A stretch of DNA of 36,012 nucleotides from CAIQJJ01 sp964606085. GTDB lineage: Bacteria > Chloroflexota > Anaerolineae > Anaerolineales > UBA4823. Both the position numbers and the translations under genes were made by a program. Where the stretch lies: NCBI GenBank assembly GCA_964606085.1, contig CAZSFD010000054.1, forward strand, positions 1-36,012. The letters run 5' to 3'. The notes under the pieces are model-generated. The model worked only from the letters and a program-made list of their open reading frames with translations. It searched no databases and was not told the origin of the DNA. Positions 24,570 to 33,484 of the stretch are shown here, piece by piece; positions within the stretch are counted from its first letter, which is position 1; each line of letters begins with the position of its first letter.

Positions 24570-24734
24570 CTATGATTTGCGCACCTTGCGCACCAAAGCC
24601 CACAGCCCCCAGCCCATCAGCGCGAACGGCCCGCAGACGATCAACACCCACAGCAGTATGTCGGCCAAAAAGCCGAACAGCGTCCAAAAGACGGCCAGGG
24701 CGCTGGCGATGGTGCGCCCCGGATGCCGCTTGAC
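24570..24734 (-). pseudogene. C-terminal remnant of a DUF4349-type membrane protein
   Basis: On the minus strand, from about 24734 to the stop TAG at 24572-24570, the translation begins VKRHPGRTIASALAVF and continues as a hydrophobic helix pair ending GWGLWALVRKVRKS. This matches the typical end of DUF4349 proteins: a final membrane helix followed by a short basic tail. The frame extends upstream to a stop near 24780 without any ATG, GTG or TTG, and nothing upstream resembles the rest of the protein. I therefore read it as a leftover of a gene whose 5' part was lost when the upp promoter region was joined here. Confidence 0.6.
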
Positions 24735-24757
24735 GTAACACGCAGCACGCCCCCGGT

Positions 24758-24763
24758 TATAAT
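24758..24763 (+). promoter_or_regulatory. -10 box of the upp promoter
   Basis: A perfect TATAAT lies 31 bases before the upp ATG. The nearest good -35 (TTGACG, 24730-24735) is 22 bases upstream, longer than the usual 16-18, so the -35 element is uncertain. The leader has no attenuator that I can see. Confidence 0.5.
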
Positions 24764-24794
24764 TGCGCCACTTTACCTTTCAGGAGCATCCCCC

Positions 24795-25421
24795 ATGTCC
24801 AACGTATTCCCATCCCCTCACCCCCTGGTCGCCCACAAACTCTCCCGACTGCGCGACATCTCTACCGAGCCGAAAAAATTCCGCGAACTCGTGCGCGAAA
24901 TTGCCGCCCTGCTGACCTACGAAGCCACCCTCGATCTGGTCACACAACCAAAAGCCGTACAAACCCCGCTGTCCACCATGGTCGGCGCAGAAGTGCAGGC
25001 CAAAATCGGCCTGGTGCCCATTCTGCGGGCGGGCCTGGGTATGGTGGAAGGCGTGTGGGAATTGATGCCCTCGGCAGAAGTGTGGCACATTGGCCTCTAC
25101 CGCGACGAACGCACCCTGCAACCGGTGCAGTATTACAACAAACTGCCCATCGAACCCACCGTCACCGTCTGCCTGATCCTCGACCCCATGCTGGCAACCG
25201 GCGGTTCTGCTGTGGCAACCATAGACATCCTCAAAAAATGGGGCGCCAAGACGATCAAATTTGTCGGGTTGATCGGTGCGCCCGAAGGCATCGCCGCTCT
25301 GCAAAAAGCCCACCCCGATGTGCCGATCCACCTGGCCGCCATAGACGATCACCTGAACGAACGCGGCTATATCGTGCCAGGGCTGGGTGATGCAGGCGAC
25401 AGGCAGTTTGGCACGGGGTAA
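24795..25421 (+). CDS. upp: Uracil phosphoribosyltransferase
   Basis: This 208-residue cytoplasmic enzyme makes UMP from uracil and PRPP (pyrimidine salvage). The start at 24795 is supported by AGGAG eight bases upstream and by the typical N-terminus (HPLVAHKLSRLRD). The PRPP-binding motif appears as LDPMLATGGSAVATIDIL, the uracil-binding C-terminus as GYIVPGLGDAGDRQFGTG, and the flexible loop as LVPILRAGLGMVEG. Length and motifs are complete. It stands alone, with a remnant upstream on the other strand and a hairpin-containing gap downstream. Confidence 0.97.
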   Translation: MSNVFPSPHPLVAHKLSRLRDISTEPKKFRELVREIAALLTYEATLDLVTQPKAVQTPLSTMVGAEVQAKIGLVPILRAGLGMVEGVWELMPSAEVWHIGLYRDERTLQPVQYYNKLPIEPTVTVCLILDPMLATGGSAVATIDILKKWGAKTIKFVGLIGAPEGIAALQKAHPDVPIHLAAIDDHLNERGYIVPGLGDAGDRQFGTG

Positions 25422-25550
25422 GAACACAGGTGCAACGCACTCAAAATAGGGTCTTTTACGAAGCCTATCCTTTCAGCCAGGTGAAAATTAGCCAGGTGGC
25501 GCGAGGTGTTTTACCGTTTTCGGCGTATACTCATTCATAGAAACTGACCG

Positions 25551-25573
25551 CAGCCTGGCTGCTGACCAGGCTG
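25551..25573. repeat. Short inverted repeat upstream of the membrane-GIN gene
   Basis: Arms cagcctgg (25551-25558) and ccaggctg (25566-25573) have a 7-base loop and are followed by AAATTTT. It could be a weak terminator for transcripts from upp or an operator for the next gene. A TATACT at 25526-25531 is a possible -10 without a clear -35. Confidence 0.4.
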
Positions 25574-25608
25574 AAATTTTGTCTCACCGAGAGAACAAGG
25601 AGAGAACT

Positions 25609-27111
25609 ATGAACGAATCGCAAAAAACGAGCAGCCTGGTATGGGGCGTGATGCTGATTGTGATCGGCATCTTGCTGTTTGCCGGGCAATTGATCCGTTG
25701 GTTCGATTGGGGGTTGGGCTGGCCGGTATTCGTTATCGGCGTGGGGGTGGTGTTCTTCGTGGCGATGGTGCTGGGCGGTAAAACAACCGCCGGGCTGGCC
25801 ATTCCGGGCAGCATCGTCTCGACGGTGGGCGGCATCTTGCTGGTGCAAAACGCTTTCAACGCCTGGGAAACCTGGTCGTATGCCTGGGGGCTGATCATCG
25901 TTGCCGTGGGTTTTGGCACGTTCGTGTATGGCGTGTGGGGTGGCCGCCCCGCATCACGGCGCGATGGCCTCGAAACGATGCGCGTCGGCCTGACGCTTTT
26001 CTTAATCTTCGGCTGCTTGATGGAATTTATCTTCTCACTGACGGGCGTTTCAGGGCGCAATGTGAGCGTCTTTTGGCCGATTTTGCTCGTGGCCCTGGGT
26101 GTGCTGCAAATCATCGTCAACACCTGGCGCATGTTCCGCCAGCCATCCGAAGCCCATCGCCATAGCCTGTTCGGGCCGATCTTGCTGACCGGCATCGGCA
26201 TTGTCGCGGTGATGGCCGTGTGGGAGATCATCCCCCTGGCGCAGGTGTTAGCGCTGCTCAACCTGTGGCCGCTGCTGCTGATCGCCGCCGGCATTCAGAT
26301 CATCGCTGGCCGCCATCAGGTGTGGGTGGGCGCCTTGTTGGGGCTTTTGATGGCCGGTGTGCTGATTGGCGGGGCGTTTTATGGCCCACAATGGGGGCTG
26401 CGCGGCTACCCCGTTTGGTTCATGGTTGATTTTTCAGATGGTGTGGTCGTCCAGGAGACGATCACCGGCAATGGCGACCCCGGCGAGCAAACTTTCGCCG
26501 TGAGTGATTTCGACCAGGTGCGGCTGGAAGGTGTTGGCAAATTGGTGATCCGTGTCGGCGAGCGCGAAAGCCTGACGGTGCGCGCCGACAGCAACCTGCT
26601 GCCCTACCTTATTGCTAACGTGCGCGGCAATGAACTGACCATCGGCGTCAAGCGCGGCTACAACCTGATCCCGCAAGATGGCATCGAATACGCCCTCACC
26701 GTCACCGATCTCTCCGCACTCTACCTCGATGGCGCTGGCAGCGTCGAAATCGGCGCACTCGACACAGACCGCCTGAACCTGACCGTCTCTGGCGCGGGCG
26801 GCATCACCCTGGAAGACCTGCAAGCCAAACGATTCGATGTGGAAATTGACGGTTCCGGCTGGGTCAACGCCGCCGGCCAGACTGAAAAAATCAACGTGGA
26901 GATCAACGGTGCTGGCAGCCTCGAAGCAGGCGATCTGCTATGCCAGCAAGCCGACGTGAATATCTCTGGCCTGGGCAAGGTCACGCTGTGGGCCATCGAG
27001 TCGCTCTCGGCAGAAATTTCGGGCGCAGGCAGCGTTTCGTACTACGGCAGCCCCGATGTAGACCGGCGCGTGGATGGCGTGGGCAACATTCAATCTTTGG
27101 GCGAAAAGTAG
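25609..27111 (+). CDS. LiaF-like membrane protein with C-terminal GIN (DUF2807) domain
   Basis: The protein has 500 residues starting at ATG 25609, with AAGGAG seven bases upstream. The N-terminal half (to about residue 265) has about eight hydrophobic helices in pairs with short loops (for example SLVWGVMLIVIGILLF, FWPILLVALGVLQII, LWPLLLIAAGIQII), like LiaI/LiaF-type DUF5668 units. After about residue 295 there is a beta-helix domain (FDQVRLEGVGKLVIRVGE, LYLDGAGSVEIGAL, VEINGAGSLEAGDLL) typical of the putative adhesin head GIN (DUF2807). It is likely an inner-membrane protein with an outward-facing beta domain, perhaps in envelope-stress signalling by analogy with LiaF; this is inference. 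A terminator follows. Confidence 0.82.
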   Translation: MNESQKTSSLVWGVMLIVIGILLFAGQLIRWFDWGLGWPVFVIGVGVVFFVAMVLGGKTTAGLAIPGSIVSTVGGILLVQNAFNAWETWSYAWGLIIVAVGFGTFVYGVWGGRPASRRDGLETMRVGLTLFLIFGCLMEFIFSLTGVSGRNVSVFWPILLVALGVLQIIVNTWRMFRQPSEAHRHSLFGPILLTGIGIVAVMAVWEIIPLAQVLALLNLWPLLLIAAGIQIIAGRHQVWVGALLGLLMAGVLIGGAFYGPQWGLRGYPVWFMVDFSDGVVVQETITGNGDPGEQTFAVSDFDQVRLEGVGKLVIRVGERESLTVRADSNLLPYLIANVRGNELTIGVKRGYNLIPQDGIEYALTVTDLSALYLDGAGSVEIGALDTDRLNLTVSGAGGITLEDLQAKRFDVEIDGSGWVNAAGQTEKINVEINGAGSLEAGDLLCQQADVNISGLGKVTLWAIESLSAEISGAGSVSYYGSPDVDRRVDGVGNIQSLGEK

Positions 27112-27137
27112 GGCGAACTTCCGTTTGCCCCACCATC

Positions 27138-27171
27138 AAAAGCCGGGCGTCCATTGGGACGCCCGGCTTTT
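27138..27171 (+). terminator. Rho-independent terminator
   Basis: Perfect 15-base arms, aaaagccgggcgtcc (27138-27152) and its complement (27157-27171), surround a 4-base loop, ending in TTTT. It lies 26 bases after the membrane-GIN gene and stops its transcript before the pseudogene. Confidence 0.85.
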
Positions 27172-27256
27172 GGTTAACCTAACCCGCATAAAGCAACGAC
27201 CAGCGCACTAATCCAGCAAATTCTTGTTTTTTTGTACAAGGAGTTCACCGACGGAT

Positions 27257-29869
27257 ATGGATTTATTCACCCAACCCAACCCCCTGACCAACCTGAATGC
27301 CCAAATCCGGGCGCACTGGGAGAAATATCGCCCGCAGATGGCGGCGCGGCTCAAAGTAGCCGGGCAGTATGACCGGGCCGTGGCAACTGCCGTCACCCTG
27401 ACCGAAGAAGCGGTGCTGACCTACCGCCCCGACCGCCAGGGCAACGAAGGGCAGAAGTTCTGGGAAGCCTGGGAGCTATTCCGCAACGAATGGGCCTTCC
27501 TGCCTGCCGAGGCAGATGTGCCTGACTCGGATGAGCGGAATCCCGCCAGAGCGCCCTCGGTCGCTACCTCGAACACGTCATCGCCCACAACCGCTACTTG
27601 CAGCACCAGGGTATCCGTTCGGGTGGCAGGCTGGTGAATGTCGAACTGGATCAGATATACATTACTTTGCGGGCCACGCAGCAGCGTACCGCCAGAGCCG
27701 AGGAAAGCTGGCTGGCCGAAGAAGCGGCCCTTGCCCCCGGCGAATGCCCCAGGCACGGCCTGGAGCGCACCGTAAACGAGACCGTCAATGTACGCGTGGA
27801 GCAGGCATTGGGCGATCACCGCCACCTGGTGGTTCTGGGCGATCCTGGCAGCGGCAAAACCACGCTGCTGCGCTACCTGGCTCTTGTGTACGCCCGCGAT
27901 CTGGCTCAAAACACCAACCGAGTGGCCGACCTGCTCAAGCTGAACGAATCTGGCCGCCTGCCAATTCTGCTTCCCTTACGTCAGATCGGAGCTTTTTTGC
28001 GGGAACGCCGCACTAACACAGAAAGCACAACGGGCTGTGGGCTGCTGCTTGAATTTCTGCTCGAATACCTGAACAACGAACGCGTCCCCCTGCCTGCCGA
28101 TTTCTTTGACGCCTACCTGGCCGAAGGCAAAGCCGTGGTGCTGCTGGATGGCATGGATGAAGTGGCCGACCCCGAACTACGCGGGCGCGTGGCGCGGCTG
28201 GTCGAATCGTTCACGCTGGCCTACGCCAAATGTCGTTTTATCGTCACCAGCCGCATTGTGGGGTATAGCGGCCCGGCGCGGCTGACCGGCGACTACGCCG
28301 CCGCCACGGCGCGCGATTTCACCCTGGCCGATGTCGAGTTGTTCCTGAAGAACTGGCACCGCCTGATCGCCATCGGGCAGATGGGGGCGGGCGAGAGCGC
28401 CGAAACCTACGCCGCCAACCAGACCGCCCAATTGATGCAGGCCATCCAGGGGATGTACTGCTGGGCAAATGGGATGAAGCGCGCGGCGTGAAAGAGATTG
28501 CCATTCTCGAAGATCGCCCCTTCGACACCGGCGACCGCCGCCTGCTGTTGCAAGCGATTGCCCTGCATCTGCACGAACGCCAACTGAAAGAGATCGCCGC
28601 CGACGATTTGCGGCGTTTCTTGCGGGGGCGTTTCACCGAAATTTTGGGGGAAGAAAAAGGTGTACGTCAGGCGGTGGAGCGCTTCCAAACCGTGATCGAG
28701 GAGCGCACCGGCCTGCTGGCGGCGCGTGGCGAGGGGGTGTATGCCTTCTCCCATCTTACCTTTCAAGAATACCTGGCGGCGCTGGCCGTGGCCGAGAAAG
28801 ATGACTATGTGGCCTACTCGCTGGCCCGTTGCGGCGAAGCCTGGTGGCGTGAAGTGATCCTGCTCGAAGCCGGATACTTGAGTATGCAGGGCAAGGAACG
28901 CACCACACGCCTGATCAAAGCGATTGCTGATAAAAAGCAGGAACCAGAGTCGTATCACAACCTGGTTTTGGCTTCCGAGTGTTTGCGGGATGTGGGGGCA
29001 AACCGGGTGGGCGAAAACCTGGGCGCAGAAATTCAGGCGCGATTGCTCAACAATCTGCCAACGCCACTGTCCTTGACGGCGCGCATGTTCAAAAAATGGG
29101 GTGGCCTGGCTGGTTGGGTGCAGCGGCGTGCCGACGTGGTACAGGCACTGGTGCGTTCTGGTTCGGGCTATTGGACACAGCCCTATGGCGAACCGGAATG
29201 GATCACCATCCCGGCAGGCGAGTTTTGGATGGGCGAAGGCGACAAAGCACACCCAGTAAACTTGCCCGAATACCAAATTGCCCGCGTGCCGGTGACGAAT
29301 GCGCAATATGCCCTGTTCGTCAAAGCCAGCGGCCATGCTGCACCTGGCGATTGGGAAGACAATCGTCCGCTAAAAGGCAAAGAAGCGCATCCGGTAGTGC
29401 GTGTGACCTGGGATGATGCCATTGCCTATTGCGGGTGGTTGAGCCAGGTGACAGGAAAAGCAATCACCTACCGAGCGAAGCTGAGTGGGAAAAAGCGTCG
29501 CGTGGCAGCAGCAACCAGCGCGCCTATCCATGGGGTGATACCTTCGATGCTACGAAGTGCAACACCAGTGAACTTGGCCTGGGCGACACCACGCCGGTGG
29601 GCATCTTTTTGGAAGGGGCCAGCCCGTATGGGGTGCTGGATATGAGCGGCAATGTGTGGGAATGGACGCGCAGCGCTTATGCTGAGTACCCCTACAAGCC
29701 CGAGGATGGCCGCGAAGACCTGCAAAAGCACGCATCGCGTGCGCTGCGCAGCGGTTCCTTCCTCAACAGTGCCAGGTACGCCCGCTGCTCCTTCCGCGAT
29801 GACTCCCGCCCTGACGAAAGGGACAGGTACTCCGGTTTTCGCGTGGCCGTGTCTGGCAAAGCGAGTTAA
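27257..29869 (+). pseudogene. Broken NACHT NTPase plus formylglycine-generating-enzyme-like gene
   Basis: The pieces join into one large protein with an N-terminal helical domain (MDLFTQPNPLTNLNAQ), a NACHT NTPase with Walker A LGDPGSGKTTLL and Walker B VVLLDGMDEVAD, a helical region, and a C-terminal FGE-sulfatase (SUMF1-like) domain (WITIPAGEFWMGEG, LPSEAEWEKAS, YPWGDTFDATKC, GNVWEWTRS). Three lesions break it: a one-base loss near 27540-27552; a deletion at about 28450 that joins MQAIQG to DVLLGKWDEARG, apparently removing about 40 residues; and a one-base loss at 29468-29469 (ITC-Y instead of IT-LPSEAE). The N-terminal ATG at 27257 has no good ribosome site. Intact relatives are putative innate-immune or sensory NTPases; this copy is probably non-functional unless the small indels are sequencing errors. 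Confidence 0.82.
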
Positions 29870-29886
29870 AATTTTCACCCCTACCC

Positions 29887-30363
29887 ATGCTCTACATCTT
29901 CGACAAAGACAACACCCTTGTCGCCAGCCTGGGCGAACGCCCGGCCAACCAGCCGGATGAGCAAATCCCCCTGCCCGGCGTGGCCGCAAAGCTGGCCGAA
30001 CTGCGCGCCCAGGGCTACCAATTGGCCGTTGCCAGCAACCAGGGCGGCGTGGCCTGGGGTTATCTCACCACTGCACAAGTCCAGGCCCTCATGGACGATC
30101 TGACCGCCAAACTCGGCCCCTTCGACGCCATCGAATGGTCGCCCTACGATCCACGCGCTAAAGGCAAGCGCCGCCACCCCGCCTACGCCCGCGACGACGA
30201 AAGCTGCAAGCCGCGCCCCGGTATGCTGCTGGCGATCATGACCCGGCTGAATGCCAGCCCCGCCGCAACGGTCATGGTCGGCGACCAGGAGAGTGACAAA
30301 CAAGCTGCCGAAGCCGCTGGCTGCTGTTTCGTGTGGGCGCAAGAGATGTTTGGGTGGGTGTAA
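29887..30363 (+). CDS. HAD-superfamily phosphatase of the HisB/GmhB type
   Basis: This 158-residue cytoplasmic enzyme shows HAD motif I FDKDNTLV (residues 5-12; nucleophile D6 and acid/base D8), motif II ASNQGG, motif III lysine in SCKPRPGM and motif IV VGDQESD. This is the HAD-IIIA subgroup of sugar-phosphate and histidinol-phosphate phosphatases. The loop that carries zinc-binding Cys residues in GmhB has none here (RAKGKRRHPAYARDDESC), so it is probably a zinc-less variant. The usual DxDGT motif reads DKDNT. The substrate cannot be assigned. It lies 17 bases after the pseudogene and 39 bases before the mannosidase; no Shine-Dalgarno sequence is obvious. Confidence 0.85.
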   Translation: MLYIFDKDNTLVASLGERPANQPDEQIPLPGVAAKLAELRAQGYQLAVASNQGGVAWGYLTTAQVQALMDDLTAKLGPFDAIEWSPYDPRAKGKRRHPAYARDDESCKPRPGMLLAIMTRLNASPAATVMVGDQESDKQAAEAAGCCFVWAQEMFGWV

Positions 30364-30402
30364 AATTAGCGCAATAGATTTTAGAAAAAATGAGCACGAT
30401 CT

Positions 30403-33400
30403 ATGCAAAAACATCGAGACCTGACCCTGCGACGTTTGGAGCAATTTGCGTCGGAAGACGGATTGCGCGGGAAGCTGTACCGCGACCACGCGCCGGTCAA
30501 GCTGGCCGTCTTTCACGCCCCAGACCGCATTTCCTACGCCGAAGCTGTTCAAGGCGTTTTCCAGCCAGTCAACGTGGGTGAGCAATTTGGCCCGGTCTGG
30601 TCCACCCATTGGGTGCAGGTGGATATTGAAATCCCCCAGGAGTGGGTCGGGCGCGAAGTGCATTTCCTGTTTGATTCTCATTCCGAAGCCTGCGTCTGGC
30701 AAAACGGCCAGCCCCAACAGGGCCTGACCGGCTCTTCGAGCGGGTGGGATAGCGCCGCCGTGCGCAAGGAATACTGCCTGACCAAAGCTGCCGCCGGTGG
30801 CGAAACCATTCAACTGTATGTGGAGGTTGCCTGCAATGGCTTGTTTGGCGCGCCGTGGCCCTTCATGCCCAGCCAGGTTGGCCTGCTCACCCAGGCTGAA
30901 ATCGCCACCTTTGACCGCGACGCCTGGGACTTGCTCTGGAATTTCCGCATTATCGCCGATATGGCCGCCCAACTTCCCGCCAACACCGCGCGCGGCGCGC
31001 AAGCGCTCTTTACCGCCAATGCAATGGTCAATACCATCCGCCTGGGCGACCGCACCACCTGGCTGACCGCGAATGCCATCGCAGCCAAATTCCTGGCTGC
31101 GCACAACGGCGATGGACAGTTCAACCTCTCAGCCATCGGTCACGCACACATTGATACCGCCTGGCTGTGGCCGCTGGCAGAAACGCGCCGCAAGTGCATC
31201 CGCACCTTCTCCTCGGCGCTGCGCTACATGGAGGATTACCCCGACTACAAATTCGCCTGTTCGCAAGCGCAGCAGTATGAATGGATGAAGGAATCGCAGC
31301 CCGAACTGTACGCCCGCATCAAGCAGAAGGTCAAAGAAGGGCGCTTCATCCCGGCGGGCGGCTCGTGGGTTGAACCTGATTGCAATATCCCCTCGGGCGA
31401 GGCGCTGGTGCGCCAGTTTGTGTTTGGACAGCGCTTCTTCCAACAGGAATTTGGCATCACCTGTAACGAGTTTTGGGAACCTGATGTGTTTGGCTATTCT
31501 GCCGCCCTGCCTCAGATTTTGCGCGGCGTGGGTATGCCCTATTTCCTGACGATCAAACTCTCATGGAGCCAGTTCAACAAAATTTCGAGCCACACGTTCT
31601 GGTGGGAGGGCATAGACGGCAGCCGGGTGTTAACCCATTTCCCGCCCGCCGACAACTACAACGCCGAGGCCAATGTCAAGGATGTGCTTTTCAGCATGAC
31701 CAACTACAAAGACCTCGAACGCTCCAACGAGGGTTATATGCTCTTCGGTTACGGAGACGGCGGCGGCGGGCCAAACCTGCCCATGCTCGAACAGGTCAGC
31801 CGGTTGCGCGACCTGGATGGCCTGCCACGCACCGCAATGCGCTCCCCCGCCGATTTCTTCCAACGCCTCGAAGCCGATGCCCAAGACCTGACCACCTGGG
31901 TCGGTGAGCTGTATCTCGAATTGCACCGCGGCACTTATACTACCCAGGGGCGCAACAAACGCTACAACCGCCAAAGCGAACTGCTCCTGCGCGATGTGGA
32001 ATTCCTTTCCGCGGCCGCGCACGCCGTCAACGGCGCGGCCTACCCCACCGACACGGTCAATGGCTTGTGGAAGCGCGTCCTGACCAACCAGTTCCACGAC
32101 ATCATCCCCGGTTCATCCATCACCCAGGTCTATGAAGACTCGACCGCCGACTACGAGGCCGTGATCGCAACCGGCGGCGAACTGCGCCAACAGGCCATCC
32201 AGTCGCTGGCCGGTTCAACCGTTGGCAGCCGCCTGTTTGTGGCGAACACGCTCGATCACGCCCGCCGCGAGGTCATCGAACTGCCCCAGGGCATCGCTGG
32301 TGCACAGACCGCCGCCAATGGCAAGGGGTTGGGGGTCGTCAGCGTGCCTGCATTGGGCTATGCCGTTACCGAGGCGCAGGCCACGCACGAGCAGGTTTCG
32401 ATCAAAACGGTGGATGGGCGCTTCATTCTGGAGAACAGCGCACTGCGAGCGGTGCTGGCCGCCGATGGCAGCCTGGTCAGCCTGGTTGAAAAGAAGAGTG
32501 GGCGCGAGGCCGTTGCACCGGGCAGTGCGGCCAACCACTTCGTTTTGTTTGACGATAACCCGGCGAATTGGGACGCCTGGGATGTGGATGTTTTCCACCT
32601 GGAAAAGCGCGACGAAGTTGCCGGGGCAACCTCAGCCCGTGTGTTCGAAGCAGGCCCGCTGCGCGCCGCGGTGGCGTTTGAATACACCCTCAGCCCTGCC
32701 AGCAGCATGCGCCAGATCGTCTCGTTGACGGCCCTGGCCAATCACCTGGAGTTTTCCACCGACGTGGATTGGCATGAAGCGCACAAGTTCCTCAAGGTCG
32801 AGTTCCCCCTCAACGTGCGTTCACAACAGGCCACCTACGAAATCCAGTTCGGGCATTTGCAGCGCCCAACCCACTTCAACACCAGTTGGGATATGGCACG
32901 CTTCGAGGTCTGCGCCCACAAATGGGCCGACCTGTCTGAGCCAGATTTCGGCGTGACCCTGTTCAACGACTGCAAATACGGTCATGGCACACAGGGCAAC
33001 ACCATGCGTCTCTCCCTGCTGCGCGCCCCCAAGATGCCCGACCCCACCGCCGATATGGGCCAGCACACCTTCTGCTACGGCCTGATGCCGCACGTTGGCA
33101 CGTTCCAACAGGCCGGGGTGATCCGCACCGGCTACGAATTCAACGTGCCGCTGCTCACCAGCCTGACAGACGCCCAACCAACAGAAGTCTCCTTCTTTCA
33201 GGTTGACCAGCCCGGCGTGGTGATTGACACCGTCAAAAAAGCGGAAGATTCGGACACAATCATCGTGCGGTTGTATGAGGCGTTCGGCAACCAACAAAGC
33301 GTTGTTCTCAGCAGTTCGCTGCCGGTGGTTTCCGCCGCTCGTTGCAACCTGCTCGAAGCGCAAGATGAGCCGGTGTCATGGCAAAATGGCAGTCTGGCGT

Positions 33401-33450
33401 TTGAGATAACGCCCTTCCAAATCGTGACCTTCAAGTTGAAATTGCGTTGA
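30403..33450 (+). CDS. Glycoside hydrolase family 38 alpha-mannosidase
   Basis: This 1015-residue enzyme probably releases alpha-linked mannose from oligosaccharides and acts in the cytoplasm (no signal peptide seen). An N-terminal beta domain (to about 230) precedes the catalytic barrel. The metal-binding signature GHAHIDTAWLWPL gives H247, H249 and D251, and the nucleophile is D361 in FWEPDVFGYSAALPQI. A three-helix linker follows (NQFHDIIPGSSITQVYEDS near 560), with C-terminal beta domains (HEAHKFLKVEFPLNVRS, GYEFNVPLL). Length and motifs are complete. The ATG is 39 bases after the HAD gene with only a weak ribosome site. The adjacent Gfo/Idh oxidoreductase suggests a small sugar-catabolism cluster. 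Confidence 0.95.
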   Translation: MQKHRDLTLRRLEQFASEDGLRGKLYRDHAPVKLAVFHAPDRISYAEAVQGVFQPVNVGEQFGPVWSTHWVQVDIEIPQEWVGREVHFLFDSHSEACVWQNGQPQQGLTGSSSGWDSAAVRKEYCLTKAAAGGETIQLYVEVACNGLFGAPWPFMPSQVGLLTQAEIATFDRDAWDLLWNFRIIADMAAQLPANTARGAQALFTANAMVNTIRLGDRTTWLTANAIAAKFLAAHNGDGQFNLSAIGHAHIDTAWLWPLAETRRKCIRTFSSALRYMEDYPDYKFACSQAQQYEWMKESQPELYARIKQKVKEGRFIPAGGSWVEPDCNIPSGEALVRQFVFGQRFFQQEFGITCNEFWEPDVFGYSAALPQILRGVGMPYFLTIKLSWSQFNKISSHTFWWEGIDGSRVLTHFPPADNYNAEANVKDVLFSMTNYKDLERSNEGYMLFGYGDGGGGPNLPMLEQVSRLRDLDGLPRTAMRSPADFFQRLEADAQDLTTWVGELYLELHRGTYTTQGRNKRYNRQSELLLRDVEFLSAAAHAVNGAAYPTDTVNGLWKRVLTNQFHDIIPGSSITQVYEDSTADYEAVIATGGELRQQAIQSLAGSTVGSRLFVANTLDHARREVIELPQGIAGAQTAANGKGLGVVSVPALGYAVTEAQATHEQVSIKTVDGRFILENSALRAVLAADGSLVSLVEKKSGREAVAPGSAANHFVLFDDNPANWDAWDVDVFHLEKRDEVAGATSARVFEAGPLRAAVAFEYTLSPASSMRQIVSLTALANHLEFSTDVDWHEAHKFLKVEFPLNVRSQQATYEIQFGHLQRPTHFNTSWDMARFEVCAHKWADLSEPDFGVTLFNDCKYGHGTQGNTMRLSLLRAPKMPDPTADMGQHTFCYGLMPHVGTFQQAGVIRTGYEFNVPLLTSLTDAQPTEVSFFQVDQPGVVIDTVKKAEDSDTIIVRLYEAFGNQQSVVLSSSLPVVSAARCNLLEAQDEPVSWQNGSLAFEITPFQIVTFKLKLR

Positions 33451-33473
33451 ACCCCAAGATGAGCAAGAAGGCG

Positions 33474-33479
33474 AGGAGG
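33474..33479 (+). promoter_or_regulatory. Shine-Dalgarno sequence deciding the start of the Gfo/Idh gene
   Basis: A perfect AGGAGG lies five bases before ATT 33485, while no ATG, GTG or TTG occurs in frame between the upstream stop (33437) and the conserved nucleotide-binding motif. The site therefore points to the non-standard codon. Confidence 0.65.
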
Positions 33480-33484
33480 AAGCT

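Noticed and set aside
29881..31104. Minus-strand frame of 407 codons opposite the HAD phosphatase and mannosidase.
   Set aside because: It crosses two real genes with complete catalytic motifs and has no domain of its own.
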